64,000 nucleotides of DNA from IMG/VR virus record IMGVR_UViG_3300050821_007134, positions 107,074 to 171,073 of that record. One strand, written 5' to 3'. The notes under the pieces are model-generated. The model saw only the letters and a program-made list of their open reading frames with translations. It had not been told where the DNA came from and searched no databases. This document shows positions 47,596 to 57,610 of this stretch, piece after piece. Position 1 is the stretch's first letter. Each line of letters starts with the position of its first letter. A program made the position numbers and the translations under genes. This stretch comes from a virus.

Positions 47596-49851
47596 TTACC
47601 TTAAGAATCTATGTATGTCGATCCTCATGGTTCTCGCACTGGTGTTAGTAGATGTATATCGTAACTCTATGTTTGAGCCGTTTACGACTGCTGTGAATGT
47701 CACGCCAATATCGGCTGTATCATTCGAAGTATCCGTTAAAGATGCACTAGATCCATCACTATTGGCTACAAGAGACAACTTACCCATTCTAACGATTGTT
47801 GGAGATGAGTTATCGGTCATGTAGTATTCAGCCTGATAACCAGCGTATGTTGCGAATGCGAACGTTGTAGAAGCGTCCACAGCCACAGCCGAAGATTGGT
47901 TATTGGCTAAAGTGATAGAATCGACGTATTGCTTTTCAATGTACCTTGAAGTCGAGGGACCAATTCGTTCCATGTTGACGACAACATTGGGGCTATTTGC
48001 ATTGCTGTCCGTTATAAAACCACTAGGATCACTGAATAATGCTCTATTTGGATTTAACGCAGCGAGTTTAGTCAGAGCAATTGCTGCGGAAGCTGCAATT
48101 TGGGTATTTGAAATACCGCCTGCTTTAACTTCTAACGCGTTGCCACTAATATCGATAGTAGTACCGTCTGGATTAACTGCGATACCTGCGGCGCCAACAA
48201 TAATGGCTCCGGCTGGATCTCTCTTAACAATTAAGCTTCCAGGAGTAGAAGTTAAAGAGTTGTCTCCAGGAGTAACGTCAACATTTTGGCCAGTTTGAGT
48301 TAAGCCGTTTCTGAAAACATATGGATTGACTGATGCGAATTTTGCAAATGTAAGTGCGGTTGCGCCAATGACGATTGTTGCGGGAGCTTGTTGAACCCAG
48401 GCAGTCAAGGCATTAACTGTACCTTCATCTACGAAGGCAGCAGCAGCCAATAATTCAGTAGGAGTATTGGCATCTAAAGAACGAGTCAAAACCCAAGGAA
48501 CACTTACTGTATCCCCTTGTTGACTTAAATAATAAATACCATTGTTTGCTGGATTGGCTTCACCATTAACGATGATTCGATCATTGAGGGCAAGCGTTAC
48601 GCCATCAACAGCAGCGAAGGCAGGGAATGTTCCATCGGCAGATGTTAAAGTTGCGCCTACGCCAGATGCTCCGTTGTTATATGTATTTGTCGGGAGAGGA
48701 GAAGTGCTGATTGCACGAACATGTTGTTTCCAATCAATACCTTGTAAGTATTGTTGCATTTGGCCAAGACTAACGGCATCGGTAAGTGCAGTTGCAGGGG
48801 CTAAGTTATTTATCTGATTTCCGCCCATATTGATAGCGCCAGACATCGTCCCGCCAGCAAGTGGCAAGAATGATGGAGCAACCCAATGGCCAGATCCAAG
48901 AGTATCCGAAGATGTCCAAAGCCATCCTGCGCTACCTTCAGAACCATCTACAAATCTAATTTTTCCTCGTACTGCACCGGCATTTCCAATTTGAAGTATT
49001 ACGTTACCAGAGTTTCCACTTGTAGAAGCTCCAGAACCAAAAGTTGCGTCTCCAGTATTTCCAGTATTGGCATTTCCAGTTGCGATCTGTGCTGGTCCAG
49101 AATTTCCAGAACCGGCAGCCGATCCTGTACCTGCTAAATAATTACCTGTATTGGCGGTTGCAGTGGGATCTGTTACATTTCCGGAAGCTACGTATAGACC
49201 GCCCGTGGGAGCCGTAGCACCAACTGCCGTGTTATCTCCGCTGATTAAATAAACATAAGTTGTCGCAATTGAAGCAACTGCGGTATCAGTGCTACCTATA
49301 ACAAAAACATCTGCATCTGTTCCATTTTGGGAAGAATCGATAAACAAACCAGGAGTTGGTCCGCCCCAAACGTTAACACTTTGAGCCATACTAAAGAAAA
49401 AGTTGTTGTTGAAGAAACGAACATTTCCTTGAGTTGCAGTAGCGCTACCAGGATTTAAGTTGATATTCCCTGAATTACCAGAGGAAGCATTTCCAGACGT
49501 TACGTTTACATCGCTAGAAGTTATTCCATTGGCAGTCATCAAAGCTAATGCGCTTGCGCCAGAATTTACTTGGACTGTATTAACTGAAGACCATCGTAAA
49601 GAGGCACTGCCGATATTGCGAGTTAAATCCGCAGATGGTAGTAAATCTTGATTGATAGACGTAGTCGTTAGGTTGCTTAGAGCAGTATTAGCTCCTGTTG
49701 CGGAAACTAAATTTGTCCATGCTCCACCTATGTATGCACGGAATAAATTGCTGGCCGTATTATAGTAAATTTCCCCGTTAAATCCAACGCCGGGATCGGC
49801 TGCGAGATTCCCTAAAACTATCGGACTTAGGCCTAATTTATACTCGTTCAT
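47596..49851 (-). CDS. tail fibre protein, 751 aa
   Basis: AAGGAA precedes the ATG. Starts with the shared module (YKLGLSPIVLGNLAADPG, GEIYYNTASNLFRAY). A Gly/Asn/Ser-rich repetitive shaft follows (SGNASSGNSGNINLNPGSAT, SGNANTGNTGDATFGSGAST). Then comes the classic fibre motif MSGAINMGGNQINNLAPATA plus DGVTLALNDRIIV and NGIYYL, found in many phage tail fibres. The last ~100 residues form a head domain with NGSNIELRYTSTNTSARTM shared with the next two upstream proteins. Confidence 0.88.
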   Translation of the reverse strand: MNEYKLGLSPIVLGNLAADPGVGFNGEIYYNTASNLFRAYIGGAWTNLVSATGANTALSNLTTTSINQDLLPSADLTRNIGSASLRWSSVNTVQVNSGASALALMTANGITSSDVNVTSGNASSGNSGNINLNPGSATATQGNVRFFNNNFFFSMAQSVNVWGGPTPGLFIDSSQNGTDADVFVIGSTDTAVASIATTYVYLISGDNTAVGATAPTGGLYVASGNVTDPTATANTGNYLAGTGSAAGSGNSGPAQIATGNANTGNTGDATFGSGASTSGNSGNVILQIGNAGAVRGKIRFVDGSEGSAGWLWTSSDTLGSGHWVAPSFLPLAGGTMSGAINMGGNQINNLAPATALTDAVSLGQMQQYLQGIDWKQHVRAISTSPLPTNTYNNGASGVGATLTSADGTFPAFAAVDGVTLALNDRIIVNGEANPANNGIYYLSQQGDTVSVPWVLTRSLDANTPTELLAAAAFVDEGTVNALTAWVQQAPATIVIGATALTFAKFASVNPYVFRNGLTQTGQNVDVTPGDNSLTSTPGSLIVKRDPAGAIIVGAAGIAVNPDGTTIDISGNALEVKAGGISNTQIAASAAIALTKLAALNPNRALFSDPSGFITDSNANSPNVVVNMERIGPSTSRYIEKQYVDSITLANNQSSAVAVDASTTFAFATYAGYQAEYYMTDNSSPTIVRMGKLSLVANSDGSSASLTDTSNDTADIGVTFTAVVNGSNIELRYTSTNTSARTMRIDIHRFLR

Positions 49852-49863
49852 GTTTTATTCCTT

Positions 49864-50214
49864 TTAATTCTTTATGTTTCTTACTGAATACCAAAATCGA
49901 CCAGATTGACTTATATGGGAAGAAATGTATTGCACTTCCAAATTAGGCCCGCTTATAGCCGGTGACAACAATACACCTGTAAGATTCGTTCCGGTGTTGT
50001 CATTCGATAGACTAATATTGGCGCCATTTGTGGAAACCATGATACGACCTATTTCACTCACAGTTCCCCTAATTATTGAATATTCCACGATAATATTGGG
50101 AGAGGTACCAATGGCCAAAGAGAACAATACCGAAGGTGTCACTTGGTTATCATTGATCGTAATAGGGCCTGCAATGATCTGAGTTGGATAGTTTATGTTT
50201 GGCAATAAGGCCAT
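49864..50214 (-). CDS. 116-aa single head-domain fibre protein
   Basis: The protein is almost only the ~100-residue domain found at the C-termini of the flanking proteins: SPNIIVEYSIIRGTVSEIGR, MVSTNGANISLSNDN, SGPNLEVQYISSHI and WYSVRNI. This may be a free-standing fibre tip or trimerisation cap. It begins 1 base after the stop of the 2287-aa gene, so translation is coupled. Confidence 0.8.
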   Translation of the reverse strand: MALLPNINYPTQIIAGPITINDNQVTPSVLFSLAIGTSPNIIVEYSIIRGTVSEIGRIMVSTNGANISLSNDNTGTNLTGVLLSPAISGPNLEVQYISSHISQSGRFWYSVRNIKN

Positions 50215-50215
50215 A

Positions 50216-53200
50216 TTATGCTCTCTTTATAATTTCTACAGTCAAAGGACTGGTTGTAATATCCGCTGTGAATTGAATTTGAGTACTCGAAACTTCAGTA
50301 TAATAAGTTCCACCTGATGGAGGTGTTACCGCAGAACTTACAAATCTTGAAATTCTTTGACCGTTAACGAACACGTCCAAATTACCGACGGTTGATCCGC
50401 CGTTTGATCCAACAGTGTAAGCAAACAGAAGAGTAACGTTAGTCAATCCCAAAACATTGAATGGAGATAGACAATTGTAAGGGGTGCTAGAACCATCTGA
50501 CATAGTGAATGCAGAAGCTAGAACTCCTCCAGGAAGAACAGGAGAATAACTTGGCAATCCAGTAGGACCGGCTCCGCCGTCTGACCATCTCTTGATGGAG
50601 TACTTGAATGTAACGTCTCCACCAGAATTATCGGTTACATAAGAAAGTGAAACGTTTCCACCAGACATCGAGCCTGAGAACGTCACTCCAGTTGCGGCAG
50701 TATAGGCGCCACCAGCAGAAGCTTCTGCTACGATTCCATTATTAGTGAGCCAGATGGTACCTGTTTCTTTGTTTCCACTTCTGAGGATAGAGAAATCTAT
50801 AATGATGTTCTCACTTCCAAGAGCAGTTACAGAGAAAACGTTTCCAGATGTATTATTCAAAAGTGTTGAAGTAATAATGGAACTTTGTTCCCAGAAATCA
50901 ACTCCGTTGAAATATCTTACAGTGTTATTTACTAACCATGTAGAACCGTTGAATTCTGAAATCTGATTTGCAAACTCAATACCTTGAGTGATTACTAGTA
51001 AATCACCGATAGCAGGATCATAGGGAGATGCAAATTCTGGTTGAGGAGTCCAGGATATAGATCCAGGGATAACAGTTCCAGCTAAGGCACTATCATCGAC
51101 GATTACATGATAAAGAGTTCCAGAAGTTAAAGACGTAGTACCTGCGAAGTTAAAGGTGTAGGTCGTAGGCGTAGTCGTTAAAATAGCCGAGTTAACTGGA
51201 GAACTGGTCTCTAATAATGTACCTGGCTGACCGGCGCTATCTGTATAAACTTTAGCTACTAAATTTCCGCTATTTGGGGGAGATGCGGTCAAGATAGATA
51301 ATTGAAACTTAGCATCGGTTAAGAATGCAGTAGATGCAGCCGTAAATGTTTGACCAAGACTTGTTGTATTTGTCGTCTCATTCTCTGTAGAATTGATGGA
51401 TAAATTCTGAGCAATAATAGTCGGTGTCGATCCGCCACCAGAGAAGGGAGGGAATACGTCAAATATATCTGTAACTCCGCCGCCGCCGCTGGACCATGTC
51501 GATCCTGAATTTAAAGTCTGAACTGAACTTGGAGGTACGGATGTTGGAGTTATAATCCAAGCCCCCCAATGAATAGAGTTACCAACACTTATGCCAGTAA
51601 CATTAGTCGGATCAAGAACGATAAAATATACAGTACCGGATGTTAATCCAAGTGTTTGAGGAACTGAATAATTTTGGAATTCAGCCGTTAAAGTACTAGC
51701 GTCAATGAAACTATATTGACTTAGTCTTACTCCGGGTACTCCGCCACTATTGGAATAAATTGAAACTCTAAGATTTCCTTGTAATGCACCTGGAGCTGCA
51801 CCTGTTCCTAATGGAAGTTTAACTGATCCCATCGTAATATTCGAAGGAGCAGTAAAGGGTTGAGCACGCCAGTTAGAAGTAGCAGTGAGAGTTTGAAAAT
51901 TCATCTGCTGACTTGGACCAGGCAATGCAACTGAGTTAGTAGCTATGCGATTCGCATTGACAGCTACGAAATAATGCTGATTAACAGGAGATCCACTATC
52001 CAGCAATGGTGTAGGGAATGTTGCGCCCGTATCAGTCGATTCAATTGCTCCAGGACTTGTTAAGGATGGAGTGTCAGAAGCGATTCTAATTTCGTATGAT
52101 CCACTCACTAAAGTCAAGTGAGCTAGACTGGTTACTAAATGATACGTAGTTCCAGAAACAAGAGTAGCACCAACAAAATTATATGGATTAAAATTACCAG
52201 GAGATGTCGGTATTAAATTGTGTGCGATTGAACTTAAATTACTAAGCAGTGTTCCAGGTTGGCCCGAACCATTATCTGCATAAATTCCTAAAGTAATATA
52301 TCCGTTGTATGTACTGCCGTTACCGATCCAAAGATCTACTGAGGCAGAAACAACATCGCCATTGGCAGATGCAACGAAAGGTTGAGATGTTGCAAAATTG
52401 GTTCCGGTTAATGCATTAAATTGTGTACCGTTATTGTACTGTCCAACTGATGTATCGCCCGAGCCTCTGCTACCGGCAAGAACTGTATAAATAGCAGTTG
52501 TACTTCCAATAATTGGGAATGTCGACCCGCCATCGCTTGATAGACTTAATTCTGGAGGTTGAGTCGCAGCACATGCGCCTGTACCTAAGAAGATAATTCC
52601 TGAACCTCCTAGACCAGTTACGTTTGCGAAATTCCAAAGTATCCAATATTGATTTCCAGCGACTAAAGTTGTCGTTGTAAGTTGAGTTATGATGTAATTG
52701 ATTCCAACGCCTGCATTTGTTAACGTGCTTGCGTTTACGTTTACACTGTTAATTAAAGAGCCTGGAGATCCAGCACTGTCGTTGTAGATACCGACGCTAA
52801 ATGTTCCACCTAAAACTCCACTAGCTCTAGACATTGTGTACATTACAGCAGCAGTTGTCTGAGTAATATTTGGACTAAACGGTTGAGCTGCAACATTACT
52901 TGTCGAAGTAATGCTGATATTATCAGTAGAAGAAACACCGAATACGTTCTCGGCCATTAATCCCGAACTGGTAGTTACGTTGAAATTTGCATTTACACTA
53001 GAATTGACTGACCAAGTTCCGCCGCTATTTGTGGAAGTAAGTAGGAATGGATTAGTCGCACCAGAAGTACTAACCAATAATCGGAGAGTGCTTGCAAAAC
53101 TTACATTGGTTGGATCAATTACCAAGTGATATGTTTGACCAGATACTAAAGATCCGTAAGCAAAGTAAGTGGTTATTGCTGAAGGAGTTTGACTACCAGA

Positions 53201-56200
53201 TGCGGTTGCGCCTAAATCGGCGGTATTAATTGGGGCGATACTACTGATTCTTGTTCCAGGAACGCCAGCATTATCTGTCCAAATACTTAGATCTAAATTT
53301 CCACTTCCGACTGTCGCATCCCAATAAGTTCTGATAGTAACTGATCCTAATGGACCAGAAACAGAAGCAACAAAGGGTTGATCAATCCAATCAACACCCG
53401 AAGTCATGTCAGAGAAAACAAGACCACTTCCACTAAATGAACCTGCTATGGCAGGATTTCCACTACCAGTGGTAATTGTTCCATCGATTGTAAACCACAT
53501 ATCGTTGGCTGGTTGAGCTGTAGCTATGCCGCCTGTAACGACTTCCATATTTCCACCAGCGTAAGGATTGGCGGTGGACATTTGGAATACGATTTGATTT
53601 GGTAAAGTAGGAGATGTACTGCCAGGAGTAACGGCTGCTTCATACACTCTATTGTTGCCACTAAGAAGTTGTGTAAAAACAACTAAATCGTTATTTGCAA
53701 CTGTAACTCCATCAATGACAACGGGTGTAGAAGATGGTAATGCAGTATCTACGCCGTCATATAAATTGACTTTTATTAAAGATCCAGATCCACTTCCAGA
53801 TCCAGAGCCAACTCCGAGTTGAACGATATTAGCTTGAGGGATTGGAGAAATATTTGTACCATCAGAAGATGTAACTACTATTTGTCCAAGAGCAATGCCG
53901 GTTCCGGCAAAAATTGATCTAGGTGCAGCGGCAGCTGAAGCTCCATCGGCGGCAGCGGGCAATACTAGAATATCGCCGCTCATTCTGTTATCGGAACCAA
54001 GAACATTTGGAATTACAACGATAGTAAACCAACGCCACATTCCAGCGGCAGGAATTACAGGAGTAAAGTTAACTCCGGAAACACCACTAATAACGCCTGT
54101 TTGAAAATTGACTGTTGCGCCTGGGAAGTTAAGTAAGAAGCTACTGATTCTTTGGCTTCTGGTTTCGCCAGTAAGCATTGTTACATCAGAATTGCTGATC
54201 AAAATAGTTTGATTATTTGTAGGTCTAACAGCTGAAAGTCTTAATTCACTGAAATATTGATCCAATACTCCAAGAGCGCCATCATTCAGGGAAGCTTCTC
54301 CGTCTAAGAGAGCAAATGAATGTGTGCCAACGATGATTTGAGAACCATTTCTTCGAGCAATAATAACAGTATTGGAATCAAGAGCAACCGAGGCAATGGC
54401 TGCAACGTTTACGGTCAATGTGGCTGGAGCCCCTGAACGATTGATTTCAACATAGGCGACTTGATCATCAGATGCGAGGGTTACACTTCCTGCGGCGATT
54501 CTGTTTAAGTTATCGGCCTGGCCTGGAATTTGAATGAAGGCATCGGCAGACCAACTTAAAACTGGATCTGAGAAGAACCAAGTTCCACCTTTGATTAATT
54601 TTAGATTTCTATCTTGATTGGAAACTTTGATTGAAGTTCCAGCTGCTACATCGAGTTCACTGATTGCAGAAGTTAAATCAATACCTTGAGTAACGATATT
54701 TGTAGAACCATACTGAGGTTGCGTGTCACCTGCGTAAGCTGCTCCGATATATTCTAGAACGGCTTCCATTTGACTACTGTCATCAGAGATAACTTCACCT
54801 TGAGAAATTTCACCAATACCACGGAGATAAATTGTTGCTGTTCCGTTTACTGTTCCATTCCCGGAAGTTGCATCGAGTCCAGTGTTTACAACGGTGAAAG
54901 TATTTGCCGTTGGAGTTGTAATAACTTCATAAAAACCATTGAAAGTTGTATCGGTAACTCCAGCAACCTGTACGCCCTGACCGGCATTGATACCGTGAGG
55001 TCCAGTTGTCGTGAAAGTTGTGATACCGGATACGCGTACTGCGCCAGTAGCAGGAGCGGCGATGCTTGCTGTGATAGAGCCGTTATCATCTCGTTTTGCA
55101 ATCCAATAAACATTCCCATTGGCTGGAACGGAATCTGGATTGGAAACTTGCATTGTATATGAACCAGTATAGCTAAGAGCAATACCGGAAACACTTGCAC
55201 CGATTGGAACTGAACTTGGAACGTTTATGGTGGCCGGTTGACTTAAGGTAATTGCTGCCGTGAGAGCAATTAATCGTCCGTTAACTGTTCCACCAGAAGT
55301 ATTTGTAATTGATGCTTGAGCTATAATTGTACCGACGAATGTCCCTGGGCTACCTACGTTAATAGTAGCTGAACTTCCAATTGCCCAATAAACGTTAGAA
55401 GCTAAAGCTCCACCGGTCAAACTAATTGTGGCAACTCCGCCTGCGCCCGTAGTGAGAGAGGAAGCGCACTGAATGACAAATATGTCAGTTGCAGAACCGT
55501 GGAATGTTAGGGTTGCTGGACCAGATTGTGCCAAAGTAGCTGCACCTGAAGAGAAGCTATAAACACCTGCCGTAAGTGTCTGTCCATCAAGGGCTGAAGG
55601 AATTATTGTTGAAGGTCTGGTCGATAAATCAGTATAGGCAGCTAAAGCTCCGTTCTGAGCAGAATGAGCTGCGGCATTACCTAAATCAGTTGAACCTGTT
55701 ACAGTGAATGCGCCCGTAACAGTACTTCCAGGGTATTCTCCCATGCTACCGTTAACTGTACTTGTTCCAACGCTATTGGTGATCGCTGAAGCGGCCAAAA
55801 TACCGTAGTTTGCTGCGGTTCCTAAATTTGGACTTCCAGGAGGAGGAGTCGGTGCGCTAACACCATATGGATTTGCAAGAGTTATTGTATTCCCAGAAAC
55901 GTTAGTTACCTGGTCGATATTGGCCATACTGTCTGAGAAGAAAACAATATAATCGCCGGGGAAAATTCCAGCTACAAGAGATGAACCCGTAACGATGTTC
56001 GAACCATAAGTGAATGTGAATGTGTTTGAAGGCTGAAAATTATCTGCTCTATTTAAAACTACATAAGCAACTTGATGATCATTTAGGGTAACATTCCCAG
56101 CTGGTATCTTGTAACGTAAATTCCCGATGATCGAATCAATGTACAGATCGCCTGTCCAAGTCAACATACCAGGAGTTACTTTGCTGTGGATGAATTTGCC

Positions 56201-57079
56201 GCGCATAGCCAAGAGACTTGCGGAAGAGTCGAAGAATAGGTCAGTTAAATTGACTCCACCAACAGAAGATGATCCTGCGGTGTACCAAAATGCAGAACCT
56301 TTGATTTCTTTGATGACGCTCATTATGGCGTCTTTCCAGTCCTTTTCGGTGCCGAGCATCTTGTCGCCACCATGGAATGGATTTATTGCATTACTTGAAG
56401 AAATGAATGGGCTTTCAGTGCGCCCTTCAGATTGAGCGGTCCAAGGATATGAGTAAAATGGATTCGGAGTTGTTCGACCGGCGGTACCCAATCTCATCAT
56501 GAGTCGTCGATTGTCTTCAATACTTATGACATTGTTCCCGGCATCCGTGGTGATTGTACAAACAGGAAGAACGTTTGAGGCCCAGGTGCCAGTAGAAATT
56601 ACGATGTTGTACTGTAGAATTTGGGCTCGGGGGATGATCTTAGTTGTTTCATCATTGATGGTCGGGTCCCAAATATAAACTTGGGTCGCGGTAGTATCGT
56701 CAATGAATCGAACATATTCAATACCAACGAAATTAAGAGAACTTGGGGAGAATGATCCCTGTACAATGGGGTTTATAGCGCTGTTAAGGACCTGAGGAGC
56801 TGTTCCAGGCCTTACAACCAGGAAAGTACCTGACTGCTTTGATTTGGAGTGAAGTATGGCGGCCTGGTCAACGTTCATTAGGGCGCCGCTGGCGGCCCCG
56901 CCGATTAAACCGGCCATTGAGATATCGAAACCCCTAAAGATGTACCCTTCGCCTGATCCTAGGTAAAGTGTCTGCAATAACTCGTCAAAGTCATTGGATG
57001 CGGCGGATTCAATAGATCTTAGGTCTGGGACATCGACTCGTTGCTGTGATACCCAATTTACACGACGTTTTACTGCCAT
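50216..57079 (-). CDS. giant tail/baseplate protein, 2287 aa, with DUF3494 domain
   Basis: AAGGGT precedes the ATG. The N-terminal ~400 residues (RRVNWVSQQRVDVPDLRSIE, WKDAIMSVIKEIKG) look like a virion-attachment region of a myovirus baseplate or long fibre. Residues ~418-622 are a DUF3494 (ice-binding-protein-like) domain: LGTAANYGILAASAITNS, LDGQTLTAGVYSF, ASNVYWAIGSSATINVGSPG and IIAQASITNTSGGTVNGRL. A GSGSGSGSGS hinge lies near 1095. Five ~150-residue choice-of-anchor-type repeats span about 1190-2070, each with QPF, a strand pair, D(N/S)(A/G)G(V/Q)PG and L(V/T)SG-x-x-Y-H(L/V)(V/I). A head domain at ~2075-2180 is shared with neighbours. It is probably the main long fibre or baseplate-anchored adhesin. 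Confidence 0.88.
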   Translation of the reverse strand: MAVKRRVNWVSQQRVDVPDLRSIESAASNDFDELLQTLYLGSGEGYIFRGFDISMAGLIGGAASGALMNVDQAAILHSKSKQSGTFLVVRPGTAPQVLNSAINPIVQGSFSPSSLNFVGIEYVRFIDDTTATQVYIWDPTINDETTKIIPRAQILQYNIVISTGTWASNVLPVCTITTDAGNNVISIEDNRRLMMRLGTAGRTTPNPFYSYPWTAQSEGRTESPFISSSNAINPFHGGDKMLGTEKDWKDAIMSVIKEIKGSAFWYTAGSSSVGGVNLTDLFFDSSASLLAMRGKFIHSKVTPGMLTWTGDLYIDSIIGNLRYKIPAGNVTLNDHQVAYVVLNRADNFQPSNTFTFTYGSNIVTGSSLVAGIFPGDYIVFFSDSMANIDQVTNVSGNTITLANPYGVSAPTPPPGSPNLGTAANYGILAASAITNSVGTSTVNGSMGEYPGSTVTGAFTVTGSTDLGNAAAHSAQNGALAAYTDLSTRPSTIIPSALDGQTLTAGVYSFSSGAATLAQSGPATLTFHGSATDIFVIQCASSLTTGAGGVATISLTGGALASNVYWAIGSSATINVGSPGTFVGTIIAQASITNTSGGTVNGRLIALTAAITLSQPATINVPSSVPIGASVSGIALSYTGSYTMQVSNPDSVPANGNVYWIAKRDDNGSITASIAAPATGAVRVSGITTFTTTGPHGINAGQGVQVAGVTDTTFNGFYEVITTPTANTFTVVNTGLDATSGNGTVNGTATIYLRGIGEISQGEVISDDSSQMEAVLEYIGAAYAGDTQPQYGSTNIVTQGIDLTSAISELDVAAGTSIKVSNQDRNLKLIKGGTWFFSDPVLSWSADAFIQIPGQADNLNRIAAGSVTLASDDQVAYVEINRSGAPATLTVNVAAIASVALDSNTVIIARRNGSQIIVGTHSFALLDGEASLNDGALGVLDQYFSELRLSAVRPTNNQTILISNSDVTMLTGETRSQRISSFLLNFPGATVNFQTGVISGVSGVNFTPVIPAAGMWRWFTIVVIPNVLGSDNRMSGDILVLPAAADGASAAAAPRSIFAGTGIALGQIVVTSSDGTNISPIPQANIVQLGVGSGSGSGSGSLIKVNLYDGVDTALPSSTPVVIDGVTVANNDLVVFTQLLSGNNRVYEAAVTPGSTSPTLPNQIVFQMSTANPYAGGNMEVVTGGIATAQPANDMWFTIDGTITTGSGNPAIAGSFSGSGLVFSDMTSGVDWIDQPFVASVSGPLGSVTIRTYWDATVGSGNLDLSIWTDNAGVPGTRISSIAPINTADLGATASGSQTPSAITTYFAYGSLVSGQTYHLVIDPTNVSFASTLRLLVSTSGATNPFLLTSTNSGGTWSVNSSVNANFNVTTSSGLMAENVFGVSSTDNISITSTSNVAAQPFSPNITQTTAAVMYTMSRASGVLGGTFSVGIYNDSAGSPGSLINSVNVNASTLTNAGVGINYIITQLTTTTLVAGNQYWILWNFANVTGLGGSGIIFLGTGACAATQPPELSLSSDGGSTFPIIGSTTAIYTVLAGSRGSGDTSVGQYNNGTQFNALTGTNFATSQPFVASANGDVVSASVDLWIGNGSTYNGYITLGIYADNGSGQPGTLLSNLSSIAHNLIPTSPGNFNPYNFVGATLVSGTTYHLVTSLAHLTLVSGSYEIRIASDTPSLTSPGAIESTDTGATFPTPLLDSGSPVNQHYFVAVNANRIATNSVALPGPSQQMNFQTLTATSNWRAQPFTAPSNITMGSVKLPLGTGAAPGALQGNLRVSIYSNSGGVPGVRLSQYSFIDASTLTAEFQNYSVPQTLGLTSGTVYFIVLDPTNVTGISVGNSIHWGAWIITPTSVPPSSVQTLNSGSTWSSGGGGVTDIFDVFPPFSGGGSTPTIIAQNLSINSTENETTNTTSLGQTFTAASTAFLTDAKFQLSILTASPPNSGNLVAKVYTDSAGQPGTLLETSSPVNSAILTTTPTTYTFNFAGTTSLTSGTLYHVIVDDSALAGTVIPGSISWTPQPEFASPYDPAIGDLLVITQGIEFANQISEFNGSTWLVNNTVRYFNGVDFWEQSSIITSTLLNNTSGNVFSVTALGSENIIIDFSILRSGNKETGTIWLTNNGIVAEASAGGAYTAATGVTFSGSMSGGNVSLSYVTDNSGGDVTFKYSIKRWSDGGAGPTGLPSYSPVLPGGVLASAFTMSDGSSTPYNCLSPFNVLGLTNVTLLFAYTVGSNGGSTVGNLDVFVNGQRISRFVSSAVTPPSGGTYYTEVSSTQIQFTADITTSPLTVEIIKRA
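55215..55828 (-). repeat. DUF3494 domain, copy 1
   Basis: This stretch encodes the DUF3494 domain of the 2287-aa protein. Copy 2 lies at about 63355-63962 in the baseplate gene. The copies share long identical peptide blocks such as AAITLSQP, IIAQASITNT and TTGAGGVATI, and by eye their DNA is also clearly similar, so they come from a recent duplication or exchange. Confidence 0.75.
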
Positions 57080-57216
57080 TTACTTACCCTTAACTTTAGA
57101 CGGTTACTCTTATAAGATTGCGTGGTTGCATATTCTGTTGTTCTTATTCTAAATATCATATAAACTGTCTCTGGCACGTAGGCTGAATCTTCATGGTAAG
57201 AGAATAGGAGATCTTG
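57080..57216. promoter_or_regulatory. divergent intergenic region, likely promoters both ways
   Basis: A 137-base AT-rich gap between the leftward 2287-aa gene and the rightward zinc-ribbon gene. It contains candidate boxes (TTGCAT near 57126, TAAATA and TATAAA near 57150-57168 rightward; TATAAG leftward near 57117), but no pair has both good boxes and 17-bp spacing. The rightward SD is GGAG at 57207-57210. Promoters are inferred from divergence rather than from a clear match. Confidence 0.35.
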
Positions 57217-57609
57217 GTGGGAAAGACGAAACGTGGTGACCGAGAATATTCCAGAGAACAACAATTACTCTATGAAAACAAGAGGTTAAAGAGAGAGAAT
57301 GCAAAATTAAGAAAACTGGCCGCTAGAGCGAACCTAGACAAATTTTCAAGTGCAAAAGACCTAATTGAGCAGAATTATCAAGGAGATAGGGCTCAAGAAG
57401 GCGAAAAAATCGTCGAACAACTCAAGAAAGAATGGGCATGTCGGGAGCCAAGATGCGACGGATATCTAGAAATTTTCACTTACAATAAGATCGATGTGAC
57501 GTGGTATTTTCGAAAATGCTCTAACCCATCGTGTCATAATAGAACAAAAGCCAAACTTTATACGCCAGACGTAACTGGAATCACTAAAGAAACCGCCAAG
57601 TTAGAGTGA
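57217..57609 (+). CDS. 130-aa conserved phage protein, coiled coil plus zinc ribbon
   Basis: The GTG at 57217 sits 6 nt after GGAG; a TTG at 57214 is the alternative. Basic N-terminus (GKTKRGDREYSREQQLLYEN), then a coiled-coil helix (NKRLKRENAKLRKLAARANL), a helix (LKKEWACREPRCDGYLEIFT) and a ribbon with CREPRC and CSNPSCHNRTK. The RGDREYSREQ...ENxRLKRE...CxNRTK layout recurs in large phages as a protein of unknown function. It heads the inverted four-gene unit. Confidence 0.8.
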   Translation: MGKTKRGDREYSREQQLLYENKRLKRENAKLRKLAARANLDKFSSAKDLIEQNYQGDRAQEGEKIVEQLKKEWACREPRCDGYLEIFTYNKIDVTWYFRKCSNPSCHNRTKAKLYTPDVTGITKETAKLE

Positions 57610-57610
57610 T

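Noticed and set aside
47587-47612. TTGATTGTTTACCTTAAGAATCT resembling the promoter at 57611
   Set aside because: A 12-base match (TGTTTACCTTAA) is present, but there is no good -10 box and no rightward gene downstream; part of it codes for the end of the fibre gene.
57070-57264. Minus-strand ORF of 64 codons across the divergent gap
   Set aside because: It overlaps the starts of genes on both sides and covers the probable promoters; no SD.
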